Source: Candidatus Sigynarchaeota archaeon (lineage in GTDB: Archaea > Asgardarchaeota > Lokiarchaeia > Sigynarchaeales > Sigynarchaeaceae). Taken from it: DNA of 9,877 nt. The stretch lies in NCBI GenBank assembly GCA_030587525.1, contig JAUQYW010000784.1, positions 1 to 9,877 of the forward strand, in the 5' to 3' direction. The notes below the pieces were generated by a model that saw only the letters and a program-made list of their open reading frames with translations, searched no databases and was not told the origin of the DNA. Shown here piece after piece: positions 1 to 4,969 of the stretch. Every line of letters starts with the position of its first letter. Position 1 is the first letter of the stretch. The translations under genes and the position numbers were made by a program.

Positions 1-305
1 TCAACGGCGAGGCGATCTATGCGACCCGGATGTTCACGCCATACCACGAGGGTGACAAAATCTATTACACGCGGTCCAAGGACAACAAGTTCGTGTATAT
101 GATCCACATCGGGTGGCCGACGCGGGTTACCGCAAAGAATGTGACCTCTCATATGGGCAGCAAGATCTTTATGCTCGGCGTGCAAGAACCGGTCACGTGG
201 CACAAGGAAGCAGATTCGCTGGTCATCGACATCCCGCCGGCGTTCAACGACAAGATTCCTTGCGAGTACGCCTTCGCGTTCAAGATCGAGCAGGACGTGA
301 AGTAA
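1..305 (+). CDS. GH29 alpha-L-fucosidase, C-terminal part (5' end outside window)
   Basis: The frame is open from the window edge (first full codon at base 3) and ends at TAA 303-305, giving 100 visible residues. The first residues, NGEAIYATR, match the conserved stretch near the end of the catalytic barrel of glycoside hydrolase family 29 (usually NGEAIYGTRPW). The rest, including YYTRSKDNKFVYMIHIGWP, fits the C-terminal beta-sandwich that follows it. Family members hydrolyse terminal alpha-L-fucose from glycans. The catalytic aspartate and acid/base residues lie upstream and cannot be checked, nor can a signal peptide, so cellular location is unknown. The gene is convergent with the leftward gene that stops at 520. 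The family call is fairly safe; substrate is not known. Confidence 0.85.
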   Translation, partial: NGEAIYATRMFTPYHEGDKIYYTRSKDNKFVYMIHIGWPTRVTAKNVTSHMGSKIFMLGVQEPVTWHKEADSLVIDIPPAFNDKIPCEYAFAFKIEQDVK

Positions 306-307
306 TT

Positions 308-523
308 CTATTTCATATCTTGTTTTGTACCGAGAGAAAAAATCCTAACGATTGCTTTGCAATTGTTTCGGACGACTTCATAATTTTCCCTTTCTGGCAA
401 AATGGAGGTCATCTCTTCCGAGATGACTATGGGATAATCGAAGGCTTCATTCTTTAATTGGCGTATGATGCTGGGAATATGAAAAATGAAAGGGAGAATT
501 GGATAAAAAAAGGAATGATTCAA
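308..523 (-). CDS. Doubtful 71-residue ORF with TTG start
   Basis: This is an open frame of 71 codons starting at a TTG whose last two bases are shared with the TGA stop of the membrane protein gene at 520-1749 (TTGA overlap), a layout seen in translationally coupled genes. Against it: the start is not ATG, a T7 tract lies just inside it on the same strand (505-511) and looks like the transcription end of the upstream gene, and the product (hydrophobic start, then a mixed polar tail) resembles no family I know. Its stop lies two bases from the convergent fucosidase stop. More likely an intergenic open frame than a gene. Confidence 0.15.
   Translation of the reverse strand: MNHSFFYPILPFIFHIPSIIRQLKNEAFDYPIVISEEMTSILPERENYEVVRNNCKAIVRIFSLGTKQDMK
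505..511 (-). terminator. Oligo-T tract after the 409-residue membrane protein gene
   Basis: The leftward strand reads TTTTTTT beginning 9 bases after the TGA stop at 520-522. Archaeal RNA polymerase terminates at plain U-runs without a required hairpin, so this is a good terminator candidate. No stem precedes it. Confidence 0.5.
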
Positions 524-1749
524 GTGCTAACTTGCACCGGCTTCTCGACAAACTTGATGTTGCCCCACCAGAAACAGAGTAACCCGAAGACATCCGTTAA
601 ATCCACGAGGGTATAGAATGAATCCCCGAGCGTGTTGGTCGCGAAGAGCCGAATGATGAAGCAAGACACGGGAAGGAGGATACCGAGCAACGTGAAGATC
701 GCCCTTTTCCGAAGGATGCCTGACCCTTTGATGGCAATATGCAAGTAAACCGTGACGATCTGTGCAGTGGCAAGCACGATGGCGGCGAAGAGATAGAACA
801 CTGCAAAGACGAAAAGGGCAGGAACGAGAAACACGAACGGGAAGATGAACGTCGCCACGAGCTGGTTATAGCTGATGATCGGGATCTTGCGGCTCTTCAC
901 CTTCCGTTCCACGATGTATGTCAATGCCAAGAAAGTCAGCGACCCGAGCATCAGCAGCGTGCAAATGAACAGATCGAAATAGTTGATCGGAAAGTTGGGG
1001 ATGTTGTAATCAATGTGAAACATGGAGGGTATGAACCCGCCGGTTTCATCATTAATGTACACGCGGAGCTCGCCAAGGAAAAACGCGACGAACCCGAACA
1101 TGTACGCCAAGCCAGATCCGAGCAACGTGTCTGCCCGCTTCGATTCCTTCTCGGTCTTCCGAAGATTGACCGATGCGATGATGAGCCGGCTGCTCACGAG
1201 CGCGAAGCACGTGATGGCTAACCATTTTGCGAAGATGGAAATATGGTTCAGCACGATCTTCAACGGTGGATACCCGAGGCGCACGAGAAATTTCACGCTC
1301 ACGTTCTCGGCGTTCTCGTTGGCAAGCAAGATGTAAAACTTGACATGATGATAATTCCCGGTTTCGTTGATGATGGGCAAGCCATAAGTCGTGTTCAAGT
1401 AGGATACCGTCCATTCTTCGGTGAAATCCGACGCGTTCAAGCGTCGCGATGGCGATGGTAACGTGGTGTATAGCAAATAATTCCCGAATTCAGTCGCATC
1501 GAGCAAATACAGGTCGGCGCTCGCGTTGGTGCGGACGAGAAATTCTTGCGACTTAACCGAGATAGTCGTGCTTTCCCCGTAATCCAGGATCTCATACCAT
1601 TGCTCGTGCCATTTGATGGTACCTTCACTACCATTTTCACCCAATGACGCGGAGACACTGCCGAAGAGGATCGAGCATCCCGCAGCAACGCACGATAATA
1701 TCAATAAGCCCCGCATCTTCTTGCAGAGCCTTGAATGAGATGGTGCCAT
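520..1749 (-). CDS. Secreted-ectodomain, roughly seven-helix membrane protein of unknown function
   Basis: The 409-residue product opens with a signal peptide (basic residues to 13, hydrophobic 15-34, likely cut after SVSA near 35). Residues 36-160 form a beta-rich outer domain with six N-glycosylation sequons (N39, N75, N105, N119, N128, N149). About seven hydrophobic helices follow, near 165-192, 209-231, 257-281, 294-317, 318-340, 349-370 and 378-398, then a short tail. There are no catalytic motifs. The layout (beta-sandwich ectodomain plus helical bundle) suggests a surface receptor or envelope protein, but that is inference. ATG 1749 is chosen because GGAG stands 10 bases upstream (1760-1763); the next in-frame ATG, at 1716, has no such signal. 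The gene has its own likely TATA box at 1811-1822 and a T7 tract after its stop, so it is probably monocistronic. Confidence 0.8.
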   Translation of the reverse strand: MAPSHSRLCKKMRGLLILSCVAAGCSILFGSVSASLGENGSEGTIKWHEQWYEILDYGESTTISVKSQEFLVRTNASADLYLLDATEFGNYLLYTTLPSPSRRLNASDFTEEWTVSYLNTTYGLPIINETGNYHHVKFYILLANENAENVSVKFLVRLGYPPLKIVLNHISIFAKWLAITCFALVSSRLIIASVNLRKTEKESKRADTLLGSGLAYMFGFVAFFLGELRVYINDETGGFIPSMFHIDYNIPNFPINYFDLFICTLLMLGSLTFLALTYIVERKVKSRKIPIISYNQLVATFIFPFVFLVPALFVFAVFYLFAAIVLATAQIVTVYLHIAIKGSGILRKRAIFTLLGILLPVSCFIIRLFATNTLGDSFYTLVDLTDVFGLLCFWWGNIKFVEKPVQVST

Positions 1750-1759
1750 TTCATTTCAA

Positions 1760-1763
1760 CTCC
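1760..1763 (-). promoter_or_regulatory. Shine-Dalgarno GGAG supporting start at 1749
   Basis: GGAG on the leftward strand lies 10 bases before the ATG at 1749. It is slightly far, but it is the only candidate and favours this start over the internal ATG at 1716. Confidence 0.4.
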
Positions 1764-1810
1764 AAGTTCGTCAAATCAAGGATAGAATTTTGATGATACT
1801 TATCGACAGA

Positions 1811-1822
1811 AGATAATAAAGC
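1811..1822 (-). promoter_or_regulatory. Candidate TATA box of the 409-residue membrane protein gene
   Basis: The leftward strand reads GCTTTATTATCT. TTTATTAT is close to the archaeal TATA consensus. Transcription would begin about 26 bases on, near 1790, leaving a leader of roughly 40 bases that includes the GGAG at 1760-1763. Confidence 0.4.
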
Positions 1823-1858
1823 TGATGTAACAGAGGCTGCACTTTCGCACGTATGCCG

Positions 1859-1864
1859 AAAAAA
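1859..1864 (-). terminator. Oligo-T tract after the ribbon protein gene
   Basis: TTTTTT on the leftward strand, 28 bases past the stop at 1893-1895. Between them, directly after the stop codon, lies the 10-base palindrome ACGAGCTCGT (1883-1892). Plausible archaeal terminator. Confidence 0.4.
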
Positions 1865-1892
1865 TCGTGAAAGGAAGGTCGGACGAGCTCGT

Positions 1893-2738
1893 TCACAGCA
1901 TGTAATCGATCGTCTTGCTCTTGATCTTGCTCGCTATCTTGTCGCCATGCCGGTACGCGAGGATTTCCTTGATACCATCTGCTTGCTTGCGGTTGATCTT
2001 GTAATTGAATTTCTTTTGCAATACTTCCGGAAGATCCTCCTCGTATATGAAAGGCGTGCTCTTGAGCATCGTAAAAAGCTCATTGACGATGCGGGAAATC
2101 TTCACGAGCTCGTGGCGCAAGAATGCGATCTGCCCCTGCCGATCGGGGATGTCCGTGGTTTCTCGCAAAAGTGTAGCTTCGAGAGCGGTCTTTATCTTGT
2201 CCTTGAACGGCGATCGCAAGATCGCCCTAAAGAGGATGGCATAGACAAGCGGGTTCGATTTCTCCAAGGCTTTTTCTCCTAGCTCCTTCTGCTCGATGGC
2301 CCGGGTCGTGATGGCAATGTCGTCCGACCCGATTTCCTGTAGAAACTTCAAAGTCTTGTTGACGTTATCGTTGAGGTCGAACGTGCGCATAAATAAAATC
2401 GGATTGCCCACCAGGATGGCACGCAAGATCATAGCGGCGATATCGAAGCCAAGCGCGCTGATCATTTCATTGATATCGAATGACAAGAATGTGCTATCTT
2501 CAGGTTCAATTTTTTTTATTTTGAAATTGAACTCCAGCTCGGCAATCTGGTAACCACGCACTCGGAAGGCTTTATCGATGAAAATCATGAATGAGTGAAA
2601 GCAGCATTTCTCTTGCGGGATCTGGATCTTGAGAATGCCGTCTTGAGCCTCGCTGACGAGAAATGAAGGAATGTCGATGCCGACTTCCTTTTTGCATGTC
2701 GGACAGACAATGTTTATTTTTTTAGTCTCGACGTTCAT
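1893..2738 (-). CDS. Zinc-ribbon-like protein of Asgard type, function unknown
   Basis: The 281-residue product is soluble. Its first 60 residues look like a small metal-binding ribbon: C12-P-T-C15 pairs with C45, C46 and H48 in KCCFHSF, followed by FIDKAFRVRGYQ. I recall this ribbon-plus-VRGYQ pattern at the start of many Asgard archaeal proteins of unknown role, which is my main clue to the lineage; I cannot check it here. Residues from about 85 onward are predicted mainly helical, with charged segments (for example near 150-170 and 190-220), a short link with FIYEEDLPEV, and a basic helical end. No enzyme motif is visible. A protein-interaction or nucleic-acid-binding role is possible but unsupported. 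The start ATG at 2738 has only a weak upstream match (GAGATGA). It lies in the same direction as the DUF72 gene, 111 bases away, with its own likely promoter. Confidence 0.75.
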   Translation of the reverse strand: MNVETKKINIVCPTCKKEVGIDIPSFLVSEAQDGILKIQIPQEKCCFHSFMIFIDKAFRVRGYQIAELEFNFKIKKIEPEDSTFLSFDINEMISALGFDIAAMILRAILVGNPILFMRTFDLNDNVNKTLKFLQEIGSDDIAITTRAIEQKELGEKALEKSNPLVYAILFRAILRSPFKDKIKTALEATLLRETTDIPDRQGQIAFLRHELVKISRIVNELFTMLKSTPFIYEEDLPEVLQKKFNYKINRKQADGIKEILAYRHGDKIASKIKSKTIDYML

Positions 2739-2780
2739 CTGTCAACTTCATCTCTCGGCGTATAGACTATAACAATGCCG

Positions 2781-2792
2781 CTTAAAAAATTT
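2781..2792 (-). promoter_or_regulatory. A/T box: TATA box of ribbon gene or T-tract end of DUF72 gene
   Basis: The leftward strand reads AAATTTTTTAAG. Its centre is about 49 bases before the ATG at 2738, which would place the transcript start near 2761 and leave a leader of about 22 bases. The six T residues could equally end the DUF72 transcript, whose stop is about 58 bases earlier. Sequence alone does not separate the two readings. Confidence 0.35.
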
Positions 2793-2849
2793 GTGGTAAC
2801 GACACAGAATTGTTCAATTGATGGTGATCGAGTAAAATCAACGATAAGT

Positions 2850-3674
2850 CTATCCATCGTTGGAATTTATCAAGTTCATCAAGGTTATCGCATTAACCGG
2901 CGCGTTTGCGCCATAATCGTTATCGAAGAAGACATAGACCGCTTTCGTGCCGGAATTCCGGGCAATTTCATTGATAGAGTTTTTAATGGTTTTTAATTCC
3001 ACGTCCGTGTAATTGTAACGGTACCACTTGACCGGGTCGTGCCCATGCAGCCGCAAGTACATGACATCCCTACCCGTGTAGATCACGGGTAACTTGGCAC
3101 GTGCAGGGGTGTCGATGACGGCGAATACCAGACCTGCATCTTGTATCGCGGCGATCACGCTTTCTTGAAACCAGCTGGAGTGGCGGAATTCGACCACGAA
3201 CGGGATCGCCCCAAGATCGATTCCTTCGAATAACGCCAGATCTCGAGCCTTTTCGATCCAGGCCTTGAATCCCACGAGCTTTTGCATATTTTCATCGGAT
3301 TGCTTGAAGCTGGGGGGAAATTGCAGCAAGATGGCCCCCAGATAGCCCTTTAAAAATGCGATCGCCGAGAAAAATTCTTTCATGTATCCTTCGCACGCCT
3401 TAAGGTCAAGCCGCGCTTCGTGGGTGATAGATTTGCTCATCTTCACCGAATATTTGAATGATTCTGGCGGGATCAGTTTCACATTTCTCACCCACGTCTT
3501 CACATTTTGCAGTTTTGGAATTCGATAAAACGAACTGTTTAATTCCACGGCGTTGAACTTGGCCGTGTAATACGAGAACCACTTCGACGTGGGCAATTCC
3601 TCGGGATAAAACTTCCCTTTCCAATGGGGAAAGTAATACCAGCCCGAGCATCCGATAAAGACAGATATCGCCAT
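2850..3674 (-). CDS. DUF72 family protein (TIM-barrel fold)
   Basis: The 274-residue product shows the marks of DUF72: GCSGWYYFPHWKGKFYP near residues 8-24, FNAVELNSSFYRIP near 40-53, VEFRHSSW in the middle, YLRLHGHD, and YVFFDNDYGANAPVNA close to the end. It is slightly longer than the 230-250 residues usual for the family, still full length. Known structures in the family are (beta/alpha)8 barrels; the biochemical role is not established, though a nuclease or isomerase-like activity has been suggested for barrels of this type. No signal peptide or membrane helix, so cytosolic. ATG 3674 places GCSGWYY where family members start; no good Shine-Dalgarno sequence precedes it. It follows the parvulin gene in the same direction after 140 bases that hold a large inverted repeat and candidate A/T boxes (3743-3754 and 3722-3733). 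Confidence 0.9.
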   Translation of the reverse strand: MAISVFIGCSGWYYFPHWKGKFYPEELPTSKWFSYYTAKFNAVELNSSFYRIPKLQNVKTWVRNVKLIPPESFKYSVKMSKSITHEARLDLKACEGYMKEFFSAIAFLKGYLGAILLQFPPSFKQSDENMQKLVGFKAWIEKARDLALFEGIDLGAIPFVVEFRHSSWFQESVIAAIQDAGLVFAVIDTPARAKLPVIYTGRDVMYLRLHGHDPVKWYRYNYTDVELKTIKNSINEIARNSGTKAVYVFFDNDYGANAPVNAITLMNLINSNDG

Positions 3675-3742
3675 ACGAGCAAGACCAGTTTTCGATGCGT
3701 GGAGCCGCGAATATCTCGTTGAGGATATTTTCTTCTGGTCGC

Positions 3743-3754
3743 GTTAAGATAAAT
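3743..3754 (-). promoter_or_regulatory. Candidate TATA box of the DUF72 gene
   Basis: The leftward strand reads ATTTATCTTAAC, which would start a transcript near 3722 and give a leader of about 48 bases. It sits directly downstream of the inverted repeat 3760-3808. A second A/T box, GAAAATATCC near 3722-3733, is an alternative. Confidence 0.3.
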
Positions 3755-3759
3755 GCATG

Positions 3760-3808
3760 ATCCCGTTATAACCTTCAACCCACGAGTGAACCATCAGGTT
3801 AACGGGAT
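3760..3808. repeat. Imperfect inverted repeat (13-bp arms, 2-base bulge)
   Basis: The left arm ATCCCGTTATAACCT (3760-3774) pairs with the right arm AGGTTAACGGGAT (3796-3808); the only mismatch is an extra TA in the left arm. The 21-base spacer can add a small inner stem (TTCA 3774-3777 with TGAA 3787-3790). It begins 6 bases after the parvulin stop and ends just upstream of the DUF72 A/T box. It could be an operator for a dimeric regulator, or an RNA hairpin at the end of the parvulin transcript. No T-run follows it directly, which argues against a simple terminator. Confidence 0.7.
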
Positions 3809-3814
3809 AAACTA

Positions 3815-4171
3815 TCACAGCATCCGCTTGATGACGTGAAATCCTTTGTGATCCTGGATGGGGTCCGACACTTCATTGATGCGCAAGCTGGTCGCGGCAT
3901 CCCAGAACTCCTCGGAGACATTTTGTTTTTCGATGGTACCTAAAAGGCCTCCTTGTGCCTTGCACGTTGTGTCGGTCGAGTGCTTTTTCGCGAGGTCCTC
4001 GAATTTCGCGCCTTTTTGGAGATCCTTGATGATCTCCTCGGCTTGCTTGAATGTCGCCACGAGGATATGGCTAACCTTGATCTTCGATGTGGCACCGTGC
4101 GGCCCGATCGATCTTGACGACGCGCCGCCCTTTCCATGGGCGATGTTTTTACCCGCGTGTTCTTTTCCCAT
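3815..4171 (-). CDS. Parvulin-type peptidyl-prolyl isomerase with basic N-terminal tail
   Basis: The 118-residue product has a complete single parvulin domain from about residue 31 to the end. Visible family residues: H35 in VSHIL, D67 in STDTT (the position held by Cys in Pin1 and Asp in Par10/Par14), GGLLG near 74-78, F89, and H112 in GFHVIK. It should catalyse cis-trans isomerisation of X-Pro bonds in the cytosol; there is no signal peptide. Residues 1-30 are rich in Gly, Lys, His and Ser (GKEHAGKN, HGKGGASS), like the unstructured tail of eukaryotic Par14. I chose ATG 4171 over the GTG at 4180 because GGTGA (4177-4181) is a Shine-Dalgarno match six bases before the ATG and contains that GTG. 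Acidic-pocket specificity for phospho-Ser/Thr is not evident. Confidence 0.9.
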   Translation of the reverse strand: MGKEHAGKNIAHGKGGASSRSIGPHGATSKIKVSHILVATFKQAEEIIKDLQKGAKFEDLAKKHSTDTTCKAQGGLLGTIEKQNVSEEFWDAATSLRINEVSDPIQDHKGFHVIKRML

Positions 4172-4176
4172 GCGTT

Positions 4177-4181
4177 TCACC
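4177..4181 (-). promoter_or_regulatory. Shine-Dalgarno GGTGA deciding the parvulin start
   Basis: GGTGA is complementary to the usual archaeal 16S rRNA tail and stands five to six bases before the ATG at 4171. An upstream in-frame GTG at 4178-4180 falls inside it, so the ATG is the better start. Confidence 0.5.
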
Positions 4182-4220
4182 AGCGATGTTTACCGTAGTC
4201 CGCGTATCACGCGTACAACG

Positions 4221-4230
4221 CATATATCTT
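4221..4230 (-). promoter_or_regulatory. Candidate TATA box of the parvulin gene
   Basis: The leftward strand reads AAGATATATG. A transcript start near 4200 would leave a leader of about 29 bases, room for the GGTGA. A second A/T stretch (CTTAAAAG, near 4231-4238) is possible. Confidence 0.3.
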
Positions 4231-4272
4231 GCTTTTAAGGCTCGTGCTTCTCTAAAACAACCAGGAATGGCT

Positions 4273-4554
4273 CTAAGGTATGGTGTTATTCCTGCGTAAC
4301 CTCGGAAAAAATCGACCGGCCCGCTTTATGTACTGCTCATAGACGCTACCGAAGCGATCTTGCATCATATTTTCCTCGTATCTCGCTTGGCTTGGTAAGG
4401 CGAGAAGAGTAATGATGTTTAGAACCACAGACCACAAACCTGTAGCGAAAAATATAAGTTTCCCTTGTGCCCGGCCTTTCGCTATCGCGAGCATTATGAG
4501 TGAGATGATCCACCCGCCAAAGATACAAATTATCAAGACGACGCAATCCAGCAT
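4273..4554 (-). CDS. Small membrane protein ending like an ICMT/PEMT methyltransferase
   Basis: The 93-residue product has two hydrophobic helices (about 3-25 and 32-53) and then YEENMMQDRFGSVYEQYIKR followed by AGRFFPRL. That tail closely follows the C-terminal signature of isoprenylcysteine carboxyl methyltransferase and phospholipid N-methyltransferase homologues (EE..M...FG..Y..Y..R.GR..P). The RHPMY segment and the preceding helices that bind S-adenosylmethionine in those enzymes are absent, and the frame is closed upstream by a TGA at 4582-4584, so the gene cannot simply be extended. It is either a remnant of a longer enzyme or a small protein that kept the tail; methyl transfer by it alone is unlikely. 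Upstream GAAGGCG gives a weak ribosome site. It diverges from the small membrane gene at 4621. Confidence 0.6.
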   Translation of the reverse strand: MLDCVVLIICIFGGWIISLIMLAIAKGRAQGKLIFFATGLWSVVLNIITLLALPSQARYEENMMQDRFGSVYEQYIKRAGRFFPRLRRNNTIP

Positions 4555-4590
4555 GATAGAACGCCTTCTTTTGGCATACCTTCAAAGGGG

Positions 4591-4602
4591 ATAATTATTA
4601 AT
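4591..4602. promoter_or_regulatory. Shared A/T box between two divergent small membrane genes
   Basis: ATAATTATTAAT contains the perfect palindrome ATAATTAT (4591-4598), so it reads as a TATA-like box on both strands. Its centre is 25 bases before the ATG at 4621 on the right, which would make that mRNA leaderless, and about 42 bases before the ATG at 4554 on the left, leaving a leader of about 15 bases. Confidence 0.45.
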
Positions 4603-4620
4603 GACCAAGATAGAACAAGA

Positions 4621-4839
4621 ATGATTCCGGTATATATCCTTATTGCCAGCTTTCTTTTTTATGCTGGAAGGAATGTTCTTTTTGCCGCCGAATCGTGGAA
4701 TTTGAACATTTGTGTGTTACTCGGGGTGATCATGATTCTTTTTTTCGCTTTTCAAACCAAGCGCGAAAGCCTTAAAGAGATTCAGCTGGACAAGGATGAA
4801 CGACCCACTTTTTATGAGAACTGTAAACGTAATGGATAG
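4621..4839 (+). CDS. Small two-helix membrane protein, unknown
   Basis: The 72-residue product has two hydrophobic helices, about 2-23 and 30-46, separated by a short loop with AESWN, then a charged cytosolic-looking tail (KRESLKEIQLDKDERP). I recognise no family. The ATG at 4621 has no Shine-Dalgarno sequence, but an A/T box centred 25 bases upstream fits a leaderless transcript. A seven-codon frame (ATG 4601) ends in a TGA overlapping this ATG (ATGA), which is probably chance. Divergent from the ICMT-tail protein and upstream of the histidine kinase by 130 bases. Short length and lack of homology leave some doubt that it is expressed. Confidence 0.5.
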   Translation: MIPVYILIASFLFYAGRNVLFAAESWNLNICVLLGVIMILFFAFQTKRESLKEIQLDKDERPTFYENCKRNG

Positions 4840-4846
4840 TAACGCG

Positions 4847-4854
4847 TTATATTT
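4847..4854 (+). promoter_or_regulatory. Candidate TATA box of the histidine kinase gene
   Basis: TTATATTT lies in the 130-base gap before the kinase. A start near 4877 would give a leader of about 90 bases that contains the AAGGTTA/TAACCTT inverted repeat's right arm and three CTAAC copies. Confidence 0.3.
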
Positions 4855-4863
4855 GGTTTGGAA

Positions 4864-4917
4864 AAGGTTAATTAAGTGTAAGTAACGTCACTAACAAAAT
4901 CCCTTCTAACTAACCTT
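4864..4917. repeat. Seven-base inverted repeat with CTAAC copies upstream of the kinase
   Basis: AAGGTTA (4864-4870) is repeated inverted as TAACCTT (4911-4917) with a 40-base spacer. Within it CTAAC occurs at 4891, 4906 and 4910. The left arm runs into the palindrome TTAATTAA (4868-4875). It may be an operator cluster, but arms this short occur by chance. Confidence 0.3.
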
Positions 4918-4969
4918 CAGCTGGTAATGAAAGATAGGGAAATGAACATCCAGTATCCAAAGATAGGCG

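Noticed and set aside
739..1221. Open rightward frame of 160 codons antisense to the 409-residue membrane protein
   Set aside because: Same charged antisense pattern, and the leftward frame has a signal peptide, helices and a ribosome site.
3760..3808. Inverted repeat as a bacterial-style rho-independent terminator
   Set aside because: No T-run follows the stem on either strand, and the context looks archaeal.
4601..4624. Seven-codon ORF ending ATGA into the small membrane gene, as a possible leader peptide
   Set aside because: If the mRNA is leaderless, as the A/T box spacing suggests, this ORF is not transcribed; no ribosome site precedes it.
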